Source of the DNA: JALYUM01 sp036688685
GTDB lineage: Bacteria > Pseudomonadota > Gammaproteobacteria > Burkholderiales > Burkholderiaceae_D
Assembly: GCF_036688685.1 (NCBI RefSeq)
Contig: NZ_JAQQPS010000006.1
Coordinates: forward strand, 186,001 to 250,000
Length of the DNA: 64,000 bases
Direction of reading: 5' to 3'
Position numbers and translations under genes: made by a program. The notes under the pieces are model-generated. The model did not search any database. It was not told the origin of the DNA and saw only the letters and a list, made by a program, of their open reading frames with translations. Positions 1-8,238 of this stretch are shown piece by piece. How positions within the stretch are numbered: the stretch's first letter is position 1; each line of letters opens with the position of its first letter.

Positions 1-335
1 AACATGTTCGCCAACAGCACCACATCCGGCGCCTGCGCCGCCAGGAAGGCCTCACGCACGTCAGCGGCCATGGCACGGCGATGGCTGCGCCCGTTGCGCT
101 GCGCGACCCCCTCCATGCCGGGCCAGACGCGCACATTTTGCGCTGGCAGCAAGCCGTCGAAGGCGGCGCGCAGGCCGTCGATGGTATGCGGAAAAGCGCC
201 ATTTAACGCAATGATGACCTCGTCGTCGCTGCCGCGCTGACGGGCCAGCGCTTGCGCCAGGGCGAGCGCGTGGCGGCCAGCCTGATGAAAACGGTGCTCG
301 GTCTGGGCAGCCTGGAGGTCGATCACAATACGCAT
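1..335 (-). CDS. Glycosyltransferase, N-terminal part (runs off left edge)
   Basis: An open frame on the minus strand starts with ATG at 335 and is still open at base 1, so only about 111 residues are seen. The N-terminus MRIVIDLQAAQ closely resembles MRILIDLQGAQ of the glycosyltransferase at 4189, including a following segment with ALNGAF and IDGLRAAFD. This supports a GT4-type glycosyltransferase, probably acting on a surface polysaccharide in the cytoplasm. Its ATG overlaps the stop of the upstream FkbM gene (TAATG), which implies translational coupling in the export operon. The catalytic half lies outside the window, so substrate and linkage cannot be judged. Confidence 0.75.
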   Translation of the reverse strand, partial: MRIVIDLQAAQTEHRFHQAGRHALALAQALARQRGSDDEVIIALNGAFPHTIDGLRAAFDGLLPAQNVRVWPGMEGVAQRNGRSHRRAMAADVREAFLAAQAPDVVLLANM

Positions 336-1795
336 TATGGGACTTTCGCGTCGAAAACTTTCTGCATATCAGCCAGGATCGCCGCGGCACGAGGCGACAA
401 TTCGCGCGCGCGCCGTTGCGGCAAGCTTGCCGGACCATGTTCGGCCGATGCACTGCCCGGCGCCCCGCCCTGCGTGCCCGCCGCGCCACCGCCCGGGGTG
501 CCGAGCAAGCGGCGCGCGCGCGGTGCCAGTCCGGGCACCAGCCGCAGCACGGCAAGGCCCGCGGATTTCACCAGCGGCTGGCGCACGGCAACACGCAGTA
601 CCCTGCGCACAAAACCCTTGAGCGCGGAGGCCTTGAGCACGGAGTCCTTGCGCGGCGCCTTGGCCCGCACGTGGGGAGGCGACTGGCTCAATTCCTCGGT
701 TTTGGCTTTGCAGGCAGCGAGCTGACCTTCCATCCAGGTAATGTGCGCAAGCAGGCGTGCTTCCTCGTGCACAGCATCGTCATGATTTCGCCGCAACAAC
801 TCGATCTCCAGCGCCGACTCGCGCTGTTTTCCTTCGGCTTCGACCAAGTCCTGTCCAATGCTGCTGATGTCGCGCCATGCAGAATCGAGTTCACTACGGG
901 CATTGTCGCGTTCGGCGATTGCCGTGTTGCGTTCGTCCCGCGCAAGGTCGCGTTCCTGGACGGCAGTCTCCCGCTCGGCCACATCGCTGGCGCGCTGGGC
1001 CGCAGCACGCTCGTGCAAGGCAGCAAGCTCGGCCTGGGCGGCACGCTGCATGACATCGCGCTCGAGGTCGTGGGCAATCATCACGCCACGGCATAATTCC
1101 GAGCTGGCCAGGCCGCTCAGGCGAACTGCATCAAAAACATTCGGCGGACTGGTAAATGCCGCCAGCAATTCTGCATGCTCGTTGGCGACATAGAACCGGT
1201 TCAGTCCATCGAACCAGGCAAACGTATAATTTGCCGTGAGCAAAATCGGATCCCAGCCCGCGAAATCGGTTTCGGCACTCGCGGGGACGGTCGCCTCGAT
1301 GACCATGATCCACGGCCGCAACAACTGGCTATCCCAGCCCCGCAATACCTGTTCTTCAAAACCTTCCACGTCGATCTTCAGCCAGTGGACGTCCTTGCCT
1401 TCGAGATTGCGCAACGCCGAGCGCAAGGTCAGCACCGGCACCGTGACCGTGCTGTGCGCGGCGCTGTGCTGCTGCTGGTGGAGCGCTGAGTAGCGATCGA
1501 CCGCGGTGCTCAGGCCGGTATCGGCGAACACATTCAGTTCCAGCACGCCTTCGGTCTGTGCCAGCGCGACCTGGAGCACCGTTTCACCCGGCCGGTCGGC
1601 GCGCAGCAGACTGGCATACTCGGCCACCGGCTCGATGTGGATGCCGCGCCAGCCGTGTTCATAAAATGCCTTGCTGACCGAGTCGACCACTGGATGCTGG
1701 GCGCCCACGTCGACGTAGGTGCCGTTCGGAATATGCTTGAGCGCGCGCCAAAGCATGACGTCTTCAAAATTCTGGGCGTACGAAACAAAACTCAT
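335..1795 (-). CDS. FkbM-family methyltransferase with long coiled-coil C-terminus
   Basis: 486 residues. The N-terminal 230 residues look like an FkbM-type SAM-dependent methyltransferase: VDVGAQ near residue 28 is the SAM-binding loop, WLKIDVEGFE near 138-147 is the family hallmark. Residues about 242-375 are an Arg/Glu/Ala-rich heptad region predicted to be a coiled coil, followed by a basic C-terminal tail. ATG at 1795 was chosen because it overlaps the TGA of the ABC ATPase gene (ATGA) and begins directly at the conserved FVSYAQNFEDV; an upstream in-frame extension is not family-like. FkbM proteins methylate glycan or glycolipid hydroxyls. The operon position suggests O-methylation of an exported glycan, possibly as a chain cap with the coiled coil acting as a ruler or scaffold; that role is inference. 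Confidence 0.85.
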   Translation of the reverse strand: MSFVSYAQNFEDVMLWRALKHIPNGTYVDVGAQHPVVDSVSKAFYEHGWRGIHIEPVAEYASLLRADRPGETVLQVALAQTEGVLELNVFADTGLSTAVDRYSALHQQQHSAAHSTVTVPVLTLRSALRNLEGKDVHWLKIDVEGFEEQVLRGWDSQLLRPWIMVIEATVPASAETDFAGWDPILLTANYTFAWFDGLNRFYVANEHAELLAAFTSPPNVFDAVRLSGLASSELCRGVMIAHDLERDVMQRAAQAELAALHERAAAQRASDVAERETAVQERDLARDERNTAIAERDNARSELDSAWRDISSIGQDLVEAEGKQRESALEIELLRRNHDDAVHEEARLLAHITWMEGQLAACKAKTEELSQSPPHVRAKAPRKDSVLKASALKGFVRRVLRVAVRQPLVKSAGLAVLRLVPGLAPRARRLLGTPGGGAAGTQGGAPGSASAEHGPASLPQRRARELSPRAAAILADMQKVFDAKVP

Positions 1796-3042
1796 GCTGC
1801 TGCTCCACCGGGATGCCGGGTAATGTCGAACTGCGCATCGAGCGCATTGGTGCCAAGGAAGAAATCGCGGGTCGTGTTGAGTACGTCGAAGACCAGCAAA
1901 TTGTCGATCCATTCATAGTTGTCGCTCAAGTGCGTGTCACCGCTGACCAGCGCCGGCGACACGGAGTACGAGCCCGGACCGAGCGTGCAGATGAAGCGCA
2001 AGTCGTAGACCACCTGCTCGCCCGGCGTCACGCCTTCCTGGATCTGGTGGGTATGCCAGGTATTGCTTCCCCACACCACGTGGCCTTGCTTGTCTCGAAT
2101 CATGTATCCCAGCACCAGCTGGGGCGTGGCTTGATGCACGGTCGCGACCAGCCGCAGGCGCAAGGCCTGGCCAACTTGCGCCAGGGCAATCTCGGCGCCG
2201 GTGACGTCATCATACAGGCGCAAGGTATCGACCCGCACTTCGCCGGTCCCGCTCCTGGTCAGCATCCAGCCGTTGCTGGCGCGACGCTGCTCCACCGACA
2301 ACTGGGCATTTTCTTTCTGGGCAATCAGGGCATTGTAGAAATCGACGATCTCGTCAGGCAAACCGTCCTTCAGGATGCGGCCATTGTCGATCAGGATCAC
2401 GCGATCGCACAGGGTGCGGATGTCGGTCGGGCTATGGCTGACGAACATGATCGACACGCCGTCTTCCTTGAACTGGCGGATCCGGTCGAAGCTCTTGTGC
2501 TGAAAATAGCTGTCGCCGACAGACAGGGCTTCATCGACGATCAGCAGGTCGGGCCGGAACGCTGTTGCTACGCTGAAGGCTACGCGCATCTGCATGCCGC
2601 TCGAGTAGGTGCGTACCGGCTGGTCGAAGTATTCGCCGACCTCGGCAAATGCTTCGATTTCCGGCATGACGCGCTCGATTTCGGCGCGTCCATATCCCAT
2701 CAGGCCGGCCGAATGGAAGGCGTTTTGACGACCGGTCATGTCGGGCGTAAATCCCATGCCGAGTTCAAGGATGGCCGAGACGCGGCCACGCATGTGCACC
2801 GCGCCCTCGGTGGCCTGTACCGTACCGGTGATGAGCTTGAGCAAGGTGCTCTTGCCGGCGCCATTCTGGCCAATGATACCCACCGCTTCGCCGGGACCGA
2901 CGGAAAAGCTGATGTCGCGCAGCACCCAATGTTCTTCCAGCGGCGCGACGGACGGCGAAAACCAGGAACGGAAGCGGCGTAGTTCACCGCCCCATTGGCG
3001 GTATGACTTGCCCAGTTTGCTCACCTGCAGTTCACCGCTCAT
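1792..3042 (-). CDS. wzt: Polysaccharide ABC transporter ATP-binding protein (Wzt type)
   Basis: 416 residues. The ATPase half shows Walker A GQNGAGKST (58-66), the signature YSSGMQMR, Walker B LLIVDEA and the H-loop in FVSHSPTD. About 170 residues follow the nucleotide-binding domain and fit the beta-sandwich C-terminal domain of Wzt proteins, which binds the modified non-reducing end of O-antigen before export. It couples ATP hydrolysis to polysaccharide export with the permease encoded just upstream, whose stop overlaps this start by 4 bases (ATGA). The FkbM gene downstream also overlaps by 4 bases. Presence of the Wzt C-domain beside a methyltransferase fits export of a terminally modified chain; the exact polymer is unknown. 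Confidence 0.9.
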   Translation of the reverse strand: MSGELQVSKLGKSYRQWGGELRRFRSWFSPSVAPLEEHWVLRDISFSVGPGEAVGIIGQNGAGKSTLLKLITGTVQATEGAVHMRGRVSAILELGMGFTPDMTGRQNAFHSAGLMGYGRAEIERVMPEIEAFAEVGEYFDQPVRTYSSGMQMRVAFSVATAFRPDLLIVDEALSVGDSYFQHKSFDRIRQFKEDGVSIMFVSHSPTDIRTLCDRVILIDNGRILKDGLPDEIVDFYNALIAQKENAQLSVEQRRASNGWMLTRSGTGEVRVDTLRLYDDVTGAEIALAQVGQALRLRLVATVHQATPQLVLGYMIRDKQGHVVWGSNTWHTHQIQEGVTPGEQVVYDLRFICTLGPGSYSVSPALVSGDTHLSDNYEWIDNLLVFDVLNTTRDFFLGTNALDAQFDITRHPGGAAA

Positions 3043-3833
3043 AATTGATCGACCATTTCCGGGCTTGCCTTGCGAAATAAAATAAGCGAAAACGCCGACA
3101 GCAGGACGCCGACCAGCAGGGTACCCCCAAGCGCGGCCCAGTCCGGCGCGCGATTGTAGAGCAGGACATCCTGGTATCCGGTGATGATCGGGATGAGGAT
3201 ATTAAATTTCATCCAGACGCGGTACTGTTCAGGAATGATATGCACCATGTAGACCACCGGCGTAAACCAGTAGACGAACTGCATCACCACGGGCACCACT
3301 TGGCCAATGTCGCGCATGAACACGTTCAGCACGCCCACGGTCAGGCCAAAGCCGATGGCCAGGATGATGGTGGTGAGCATCAATGCCGGCAGATACAACA
3401 GGGCCAGGCCGGGCATATGGCCGAGCAATCCGAAAATGACGAGGATGGCGACGAACAGCAGAATATTGTTGACCAGCGCGCTGCCGATCACGATCAGGGG
3501 CAAGGCGATTTTGGGAAATGCAAGCTTCTTGAGGATGTTGCCGTTGTCGATGAACAGGGTCAGGCAGCGATTCACAATTTCGGCAAACAGCGTCCAGCCC
3601 AGCGTGCCGGACATCAGGTAAATCGCATACCCGTAACGGTTGTCGATGCCTTCGAGCTTGGCAGAGAGCACCGCCGAGAGCACGAACGCAAAAATGACGA
3701 CCTGGGCCAGGGGATTGAGAATCATCCAGAGCCCTCCCAGGCGGCTGCGGATGAACTTCGCGCGCAATTCAGTGTGGACCGACGAGAGAATGAAAAATCG
3801 GAAGCGCCAAGCGCTCAAAAGCATGCCAAACAT
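3039..3833 (-). CDS. wzm: Polysaccharide ABC transporter permease (Wzm/TagG type)
   Basis: 264 residues from the ATG at 3833. The protein has the ABC-2 permease pattern: a cytoplasmic N-terminus with RAKFIRSRLGGLWMILNP, then about six hydrophobic segments and a conserved WFTPVVYMV region. It forms the inner-membrane channel with the downstream ATPase. The frame stays open to 3962, and the extra residues (containing VVPDDLRLHGGRQYD) look partly protein-like, so a longer form beginning at a GTG near 3917 or ATG 3962 is possible. The shorter start was chosen because family members normally begin at this LLSAWRFR segment. The operon reads wzm, wzt, FkbM, GT. Confidence 0.85.
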   Translation of the reverse strand: MFGMLLSAWRFRFFILSSVHTELRAKFIRSRLGGLWMILNPLAQVVIFAFVLSAVLSAKLEGIDNRYGYAIYLMSGTLGWTLFAEIVNRCLTLFIDNGNILKKLAFPKIALPLIVIGSALVNNILLFVAILVIFGLLGHMPGLALLYLPALMLTTIILAIGFGLTVGVLNVFMRDIGQVVPVVMQFVYWFTPVVYMVHIIPEQYRVWMKFNILIPIITGYQDVLLYNRAPDWAALGGTLLVGVLLSAFSLILFRKASPEMVDQL

Positions 3834-4067
3834 GTTCACATTTCTTTCATAAACGTCGTACTGGCGTCCACCGTGCAGACGCAGGTCGTCGGGCACCACA
3901 AACGTTGATAGTCGCACAACACACCGCCCAGTGCGGCCGGGGCAAGGCACCATCCGGCGCATTTTTATTACATCGACAACTTGTTATTATCGTGCGCCGC
4001 CAAGGCGACGGATTATACATTGCCGCTCAGTTCGAAGGGTATCGCGCCCGGGCCTGCAACTTGCCGA

Positions 4068-4076
4068 TGCTATAAT
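4068..4076 (+). promoter_or_regulatory. Extended -10 promoter element for the glycosyltransferase at 4189
   Basis: TGCTATAAT is a perfect extended -10 box (TG-N-TATAAT). It sits about 110 bases before the ATG at 4189 on the same strand, leaving a leader of roughly 105 nt. No good -35 hexamer is visible at the usual spacing, which is common for extended -10 promoters. It lies in the 355-base gap between the divergent wzm and glycosyltransferase genes; no convincing element for the leftward operon was found. Confidence 0.5.
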
Positions 4077-4188
4077 CTTGCATGGATCGAACGCGCGATT
4101 TACGCGGTGCGCAACGGTCCCGATGCGCTCCCTTTCACTGCCAATATCCAGCCGCAGCAGCGCCATTTGGCTATACCAGAAATCGACA

Positions 4189-6513
4189 ATGCGTATTCTG
4201 ATCGACTTGCAGGGCGCTCAATCCGAAAGCCGTTTCCGCGGGATCGGCCGCTATTCCCTCGCACTCGCACTGGGCGTTGCGCGCAATGCCGGCGAACATG
4301 AAATCTGGATCGTCCTCAATGGCGGGCTGCCGGGTTCGATTGCCGACCTGCGCGCGGCCTTTGACCCACTGGTGCCACCGGAACGCATCCGCGTATTCGA
4401 CATTGCCGCACCAAGCGCCGAAATCGATCCTGCCAACAGCGTGCGCTGCCGCGCGTCGGAACTGCTGCGAGAACACTTTATCGAGCAACTGGCGCCGGAC
4501 GCCGTGCTCGTCACCAGCCTGTTCGAAGGTTACATCGACGATGCCGTGGTCTCGGCCGGCAGGTTTGCCGGTGCCGCGCACACTGCCGTGGTGCTGTATG
4601 ACCTGATTCCTTTTCTGAATCCCGCCGCCTACCTCGGTACGCCGGCCCAGCGCGACCACTACGCCGGCAAGATCGCATCGCTCAAGCGTGCCGGCCTGTT
4701 ACTCGCCATTTCCGATTACACCCGCCAGGAAGCGATCGGGGCGCTCGGACTGGCCCCGGAGCGCGTCGTTGCCATTTCGACGGCGGTGGATGACAGCTTT
4801 ATCCCGGCCGCGCCTGGCCCGGATCTGGCGCCACTGCTTGCGCGCCTGGGCATTACGCGGCCATCGATTCTGTATGCGCCGGGCGGCTTCGACAGCCGTA
4901 AAAACCTGGATGGCCTGATCATTGCCTACAGCTTGCTGACGCCAGAATTGCGGGCCTGCCACCAGCTGGTCATCGTCAGCCGACTGGGCAGCCACGACGC
5001 CCAGGTTCTGCGCAAACTGGCAAACAAACATGGCCTGCAGCCGGATGAACTGATCCTCACCGGCTATGTCAGCGATGTCGACCTGATCGCGCTGTATCGC
5101 TCGACCGCGTTGTTTGTGTTCCCGTCAAAGCATGAAGGCTTCGGCTTGCCGGCGCTGGAAGCGATGTCTTGTGGCGCGCTTGTGATCGGCGGCGACAACA
5201 CCAGCATTCCCGAGGTGATTGGTTGCCGCGAAGCGCTATTCAATGCAGCGTCGCCAGCATCGATTGCGGCCAAGATCATCGACGTGCTGGAACAGCCCGT
5301 CCTGCGCGAACGGTTGCGCGAACACGGGCGCCAGCAAGTGGCAAAGTTTTCGTGGGATGCAACGGCATGCAAGGCCTTGCGTGCCATCGAGGCACATGCC
5401 GCCCGCGCCGAGGTGGCGCCGCGGGCACGGCGCCACCTCGGCGTGGTCGCAGCGCCGTCCGGCAGCCGCTTCTGGCAGCTGGCGCCGGCCTTGCTGGACG
5501 CGTTCGATGTCGCATTTATTTTACCGATCGGCGACAGCGCGGTAGCGCCAGAGCTGGCAGGCTACACCTTCCATCCGCCGGCCTGGTTACTGGAGCATGG
5601 CCACAGCCTCGACCAGCTCATCTATGTGTTCGACCGGCACACGCCGCAGGAAGTGGCCGGCGCCCTGTTCCAGCGCATGCCCGGCATCGTGCTGCTTGAC
5701 GGGTTCAGCGCGATCGCCGCGCCAGGCCAGCCCGGCACCGCACAAGGTCAATTCCGTGCCCACGGCTATCGTGCGCTCGCCGGCGCCGCGTCGCGCAACC
5801 CAATCGACGATCCCGACAAGCTGGCACTGCTCGCCACTGCCACCCAGGTCATCACGACGTCGCAGGAAATGTATGCCCAGGCGCTGCACGCGTACGGCGC
5901 CGCCGCGGTACATGATTGGGAAGTCTTGCCGGCGGACCAAGGCGCGTCTGCACTGATCGTCGCACTCGATCGCGCCGACGAGCGCGCCCGCCATGGCCGG
6001 CGCGCGTTGCTGCACGCACTGGCAGACGTGCCTGGCCTGGAAGCCGATCCGGCCGCCTTGTCCGACATCGCGCTGGCGCTGGCGCGCACGCCCGCGGCCA
6101 TGCATCAGCGCCAGCTGATGATCGATCTGAGCGCGTGCCGTACAGACAGTGCACCGCCCGGACTGCAAGCCTGGTTGCTGGCGCTGATCGCGCACAGCGG
6201 TGCCGGTATCCGGGTCGAGCCGGTGTTCCTGGAACAGGACAGTGAAGGCGGCCAGCTGCGCTATGCACGCACGTTGACGACAGCGCTGCTGGCGCCAGGC
6301 GTGGCAGCGCCGGCCGCCGACGCACTGGTGGACTGGGCGGCAGGGGATGTGTTGTTAGATCCGCTGCCGGACTTGCACACCGGCGCTGACGGCGATCTGC
6401 GTGCACAGTGGCATGCATTTTTGCGTGGTCGCGGTGTGCGCGTTGACAACACCGTCGGATTCACGGCGCGCGATCCGGCCCAGCTTCTGGCCTGGTTCTC
6501 CGGACCAGCTTGA
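4189..6513 (+). CDS. Multi-module GT4 glycosyltransferase with truncated C-terminal module
   Basis: 774 residues. Residues 1-385 form a complete GT4 (GT-B fold) enzyme: donor-site region with SRKNLDGLI and the family motif HEGFGLPALEAMSCGALVI, then SIPEV. Residues about 405-610 resemble another glycosyltransferase N-terminal domain (LGVVAAPSGSRFW, hydrophobic strands). From about 640, RQLMIDLSAC, VEPVFLEQ and LRYARTL look like the start of a third GT4 module, but the chain ends before any catalytic half. The ATG at 4189 matches the start of the paralogue at 335. It probably extends a surface glycan in the cytoplasm before export by Wzm/Wzt; sugar and linkage are not predictable. The truncation is discussed as a finding. 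Confidence 0.85.
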   Translation: MRILIDLQGAQSESRFRGIGRYSLALALGVARNAGEHEIWIVLNGGLPGSIADLRAAFDPLVPPERIRVFDIAAPSAEIDPANSVRCRASELLREHFIEQLAPDAVLVTSLFEGYIDDAVVSAGRFAGAAHTAVVLYDLIPFLNPAAYLGTPAQRDHYAGKIASLKRAGLLLAISDYTRQEAIGALGLAPERVVAISTAVDDSFIPAAPGPDLAPLLARLGITRPSILYAPGGFDSRKNLDGLIIAYSLLTPELRACHQLVIVSRLGSHDAQVLRKLANKHGLQPDELILTGYVSDVDLIALYRSTALFVFPSKHEGFGLPALEAMSCGALVIGGDNTSIPEVIGCREALFNAASPASIAAKIIDVLEQPVLRERLREHGRQQVAKFSWDATACKALRAIEAHAARAEVAPRARRHLGVVAAPSGSRFWQLAPALLDAFDVAFILPIGDSAVAPELAGYTFHPPAWLLEHGHSLDQLIYVFDRHTPQEVAGALFQRMPGIVLLDGFSAIAAPGQPGTAQGQFRAHGYRALAGAASRNPIDDPDKLALLATATQVITTSQEMYAQALHAYGAAAVHDWEVLPADQGASALIVALDRADERARHGRRALLHALADVPGLEADPAALSDIALALARTPAAMHQRQLMIDLSACRTDSAPPGLQAWLLALIAHSGAGIRVEPVFLEQDSEGGQLRYARTLTTALLAPGVAAPAADALVDWAAGDVLLDPLPDLHTGADGDLRAQWHAFLRGRGVRVDNTVGFTARDPAQLLAWFSGPA

Positions 6514-6545
6514 CCCCACCAAGCGTTAGGGAGTGCCCGATTTTT

Positions 6546-6574
6546 GCGCGGCCGCCGGACAGGGCCGCGCTTTT
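6546..6574 (+). terminator. Rho-independent terminator after the GT4 gene
   Basis: GCGCGGCC (6546-6553) pairs perfectly with GGCCGCGC (6563-6570) around a 9-base loop and is followed by TTTT. It starts 33 bases after the stop of the GT4 gene and separates it from the GT2 gene. Confidence 0.75.
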
Positions 6575-6801
6575 CTGCTGCGCTGCCTCCGCTCGCAAGA
6601 CCTGCGGTTTGCCGGCACTCAGTTAAAATGTTGGCTGAGTAAAATTTTTTTCGGTCACTATCGTCTAAATAATTCCGGTCACACCGATGTTCTGACCAGA
6701 AAGGCGCGCGCTGTCCTGCCATGAATCGGACATGCACCGCCTTGTGCGGCCCGGACCGGGCTGTCAAACCGGCGCCACACCTACCATCCAGGAGCTTGAG
6801 C

Positions 6802-7812
6802 ATGCCAACCCAACACGCCGATCCGGCGCCGATCTCTACTGTTCGACCTGGCCGCTTCGGTTCGCTTGACGTGGTGGTCATCCTGCCTTGTTACAACGAG
6901 GAGGCCGCCATCGCGACCGTCGTCGCCGATTTCCGTAAGGCTCTGCCGGAAGCGCGCATTTATGTCTACGATAATAACTCGAAGGACCGCACGGCGGCGG
7001 TGGCCGCCGCAGCGGGCGCCATCGTCCGGACCGAAACGCTGCAAGGCAAAGGCAATGTGGTGCGGCGCATGTTTGCCGATATCGACGCCGATATTTACCT
7101 GATGTGTGACGGTGATATTACCTACGACGCGGCCAGCGCGCCCGCACTCGTGGACAAGCTCATCAACGAAAACCTCGACATGGTCGTCGGCTGCCGCGTC
7201 GACCAGGAAGTGGCCGCCTACCGCGCGGGCCACCGTTTCGGCAATGCCCTGTTCACCGGCTTCGTCGCGAACCTGTTCGGCAACCGCTTCACCGATATTC
7301 TGTCCGGCTACCGCGTCTTCTCGCGCCGCTACGTGAAATCGTTCCCGGCGCTGTCAAACGGTTTCGAGATCGAGACGGAGTTGACCGTGCACGCGCTGCA
7401 ACTGCGCATGCCGATCGGCGAAATGAATACGCCATACGGTGCGCGCGTGGAAGGCTCGACCAGCAAACTGTCGACTTACCGCGATGGCTACCGCATCATG
7501 ATCATGATCCTCAAGCTGTTCAAGAACGAACGCCCACTGGTATTCTTCGGCCTGATTTTTGCCACCTTCGCCCTGCTGTCGGTAGGCTTGTCGGTGCCCT
7601 TGATCATCACCTACCTGCACACCGGACTGGTGCCGCGCCTGCCCACTGCCGTGCTGGCCACCAGCACCATGCTGCTTGGCTTTTTGTCCATGACCTGTGG
7701 CCTCATTCTCGACACCGTCACGCACGGCCGCCGCGAGATCAAGCGCCTCGCTTACTTGACAGTGTCGTCCACCAGCGCACAAGTCGAGCGCAACGGCAAC
7801 GCACGACCTTGA
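6802..7812 (+). CDS. GT2-family glycosyltransferase (polyprenyl-phosphate sugar transferase type)
   Basis: 336 residues. The N-terminal GT-A domain has LDVVVILPCYNEE, the DNNSKD nucleotide-binding stretch, GKGNVVRRM and the metal-binding MCDGD (DXD-like) motif; two hydrophobic segments follow near residues 250-310. The architecture fits DPM1/GtrB-like enzymes that move a sugar from a nucleotide donor to undecaprenyl phosphate. ATG 6802 was chosen for its AGGAG seven bases upstream; an in-frame ATG at 6721 lacks this. The next gene, GtrA-like, starts 4 bases before this stop, so the two probably make and flip a lipid-linked sugar used to decorate a surface polysaccharide. Confidence 0.88.
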   Translation: MPTQHADPAPISTVRPGRFGSLDVVVILPCYNEEAAIATVVADFRKALPEARIYVYDNNSKDRTAAVAAAAGAIVRTETLQGKGNVVRRMFADIDADIYLMCDGDITYDAASAPALVDKLINENLDMVVGCRVDQEVAAYRAGHRFGNALFTGFVANLFGNRFTDILSGYRVFSRRYVKSFPALSNGFEIETELTVHALQLRMPIGEMNTPYGARVEGSTSKLSTYRDGYRIMIMILKLFKNERPLVFFGLIFATFALLSVGLSVPLIITYLHTGLVPRLPTAVLATSTMLLGFLSMTCGLILDTVTHGRREIKRLAYLTVSSTSAQVERNGNARP

Positions 7813-8189
7813 ACCAGTTTCAGCGGTTTTTATCGGTGGGTGCGCTCGGCTTCGTCGTCGACTTCTCGATCCTCTACCTGGCCGTCAATGTGGGCGGCCT
7901 CGGCCCGGTCGGTGGGCGCGTGCTGTCGTTCCTGATCGCCGCCAGCGTGACCTGGAAGGCCAACCGACATTTCACATTTGCCGCATCGCAGGCCGACGCC
8001 ACGCGGCAATGGATACGTTATCTCTGCACGACGGCGATCGGCGGCGCCATCAACATCGGCATCTACCGGCTCTGGCTGATGTTCACAGCGCATGACAACC
8101 TGAACCTGTTTGCCGCGGTCGTGGCCGGATCGGCAGTGGCGCTGATCTTCAACTTCGGGCTGTCCAAGTACGTCGTGTTCAAACGCTGA
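7809..8189 (+). CDS. GtrA-like small membrane protein (lipid-linked sugar flippase)
   Basis: 126 residues, nearly all hydrophobic, with four predicted membrane helices and the GtrA-family features FLSVGALGFVVDF at the start and FGLSKYVVFKR at the end. The start is a TTG at 7809 that overlaps the TGA of the GT2 gene, giving a 4-base coupled junction. GtrA proteins are thought to flip undecaprenyl-linked sugars made by a GtrB-type transferase such as the one encoded upstream. No third gene for a periplasmic transferase follows, so the final acceptor step must be encoded elsewhere. Confidence 0.85.
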   Translation: MNQFQRFLSVGALGFVVDFSILYLAVNVGGLGPVGGRVLSFLIAASVTWKANRHFTFAASQADATRQWIRYLCTTAIGGAINIGIYRLWLMFTAHDNLNLFAAVVAGSAVALIFNFGLSKYVVFKR

Positions 8190-8238
8190 GCACATGCCTG
8201 GCGCATGCGGCCGCGCCGCGACGGCCTACCGAAACAAA

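Noticed and set aside
1813..2982. 389-codon frame antisense to wzt
   Set aside because: Mirror frame; wzt carries all ABC ATPase motifs.
3931..4188. N-terminal extension of the GT4 glycosyltransferase
   Set aside because: The extra 86 codons are Arg/Ser-rich, cross a promoter box and are not family-like; the paralogue at 335 starts at the equivalent of 4189.
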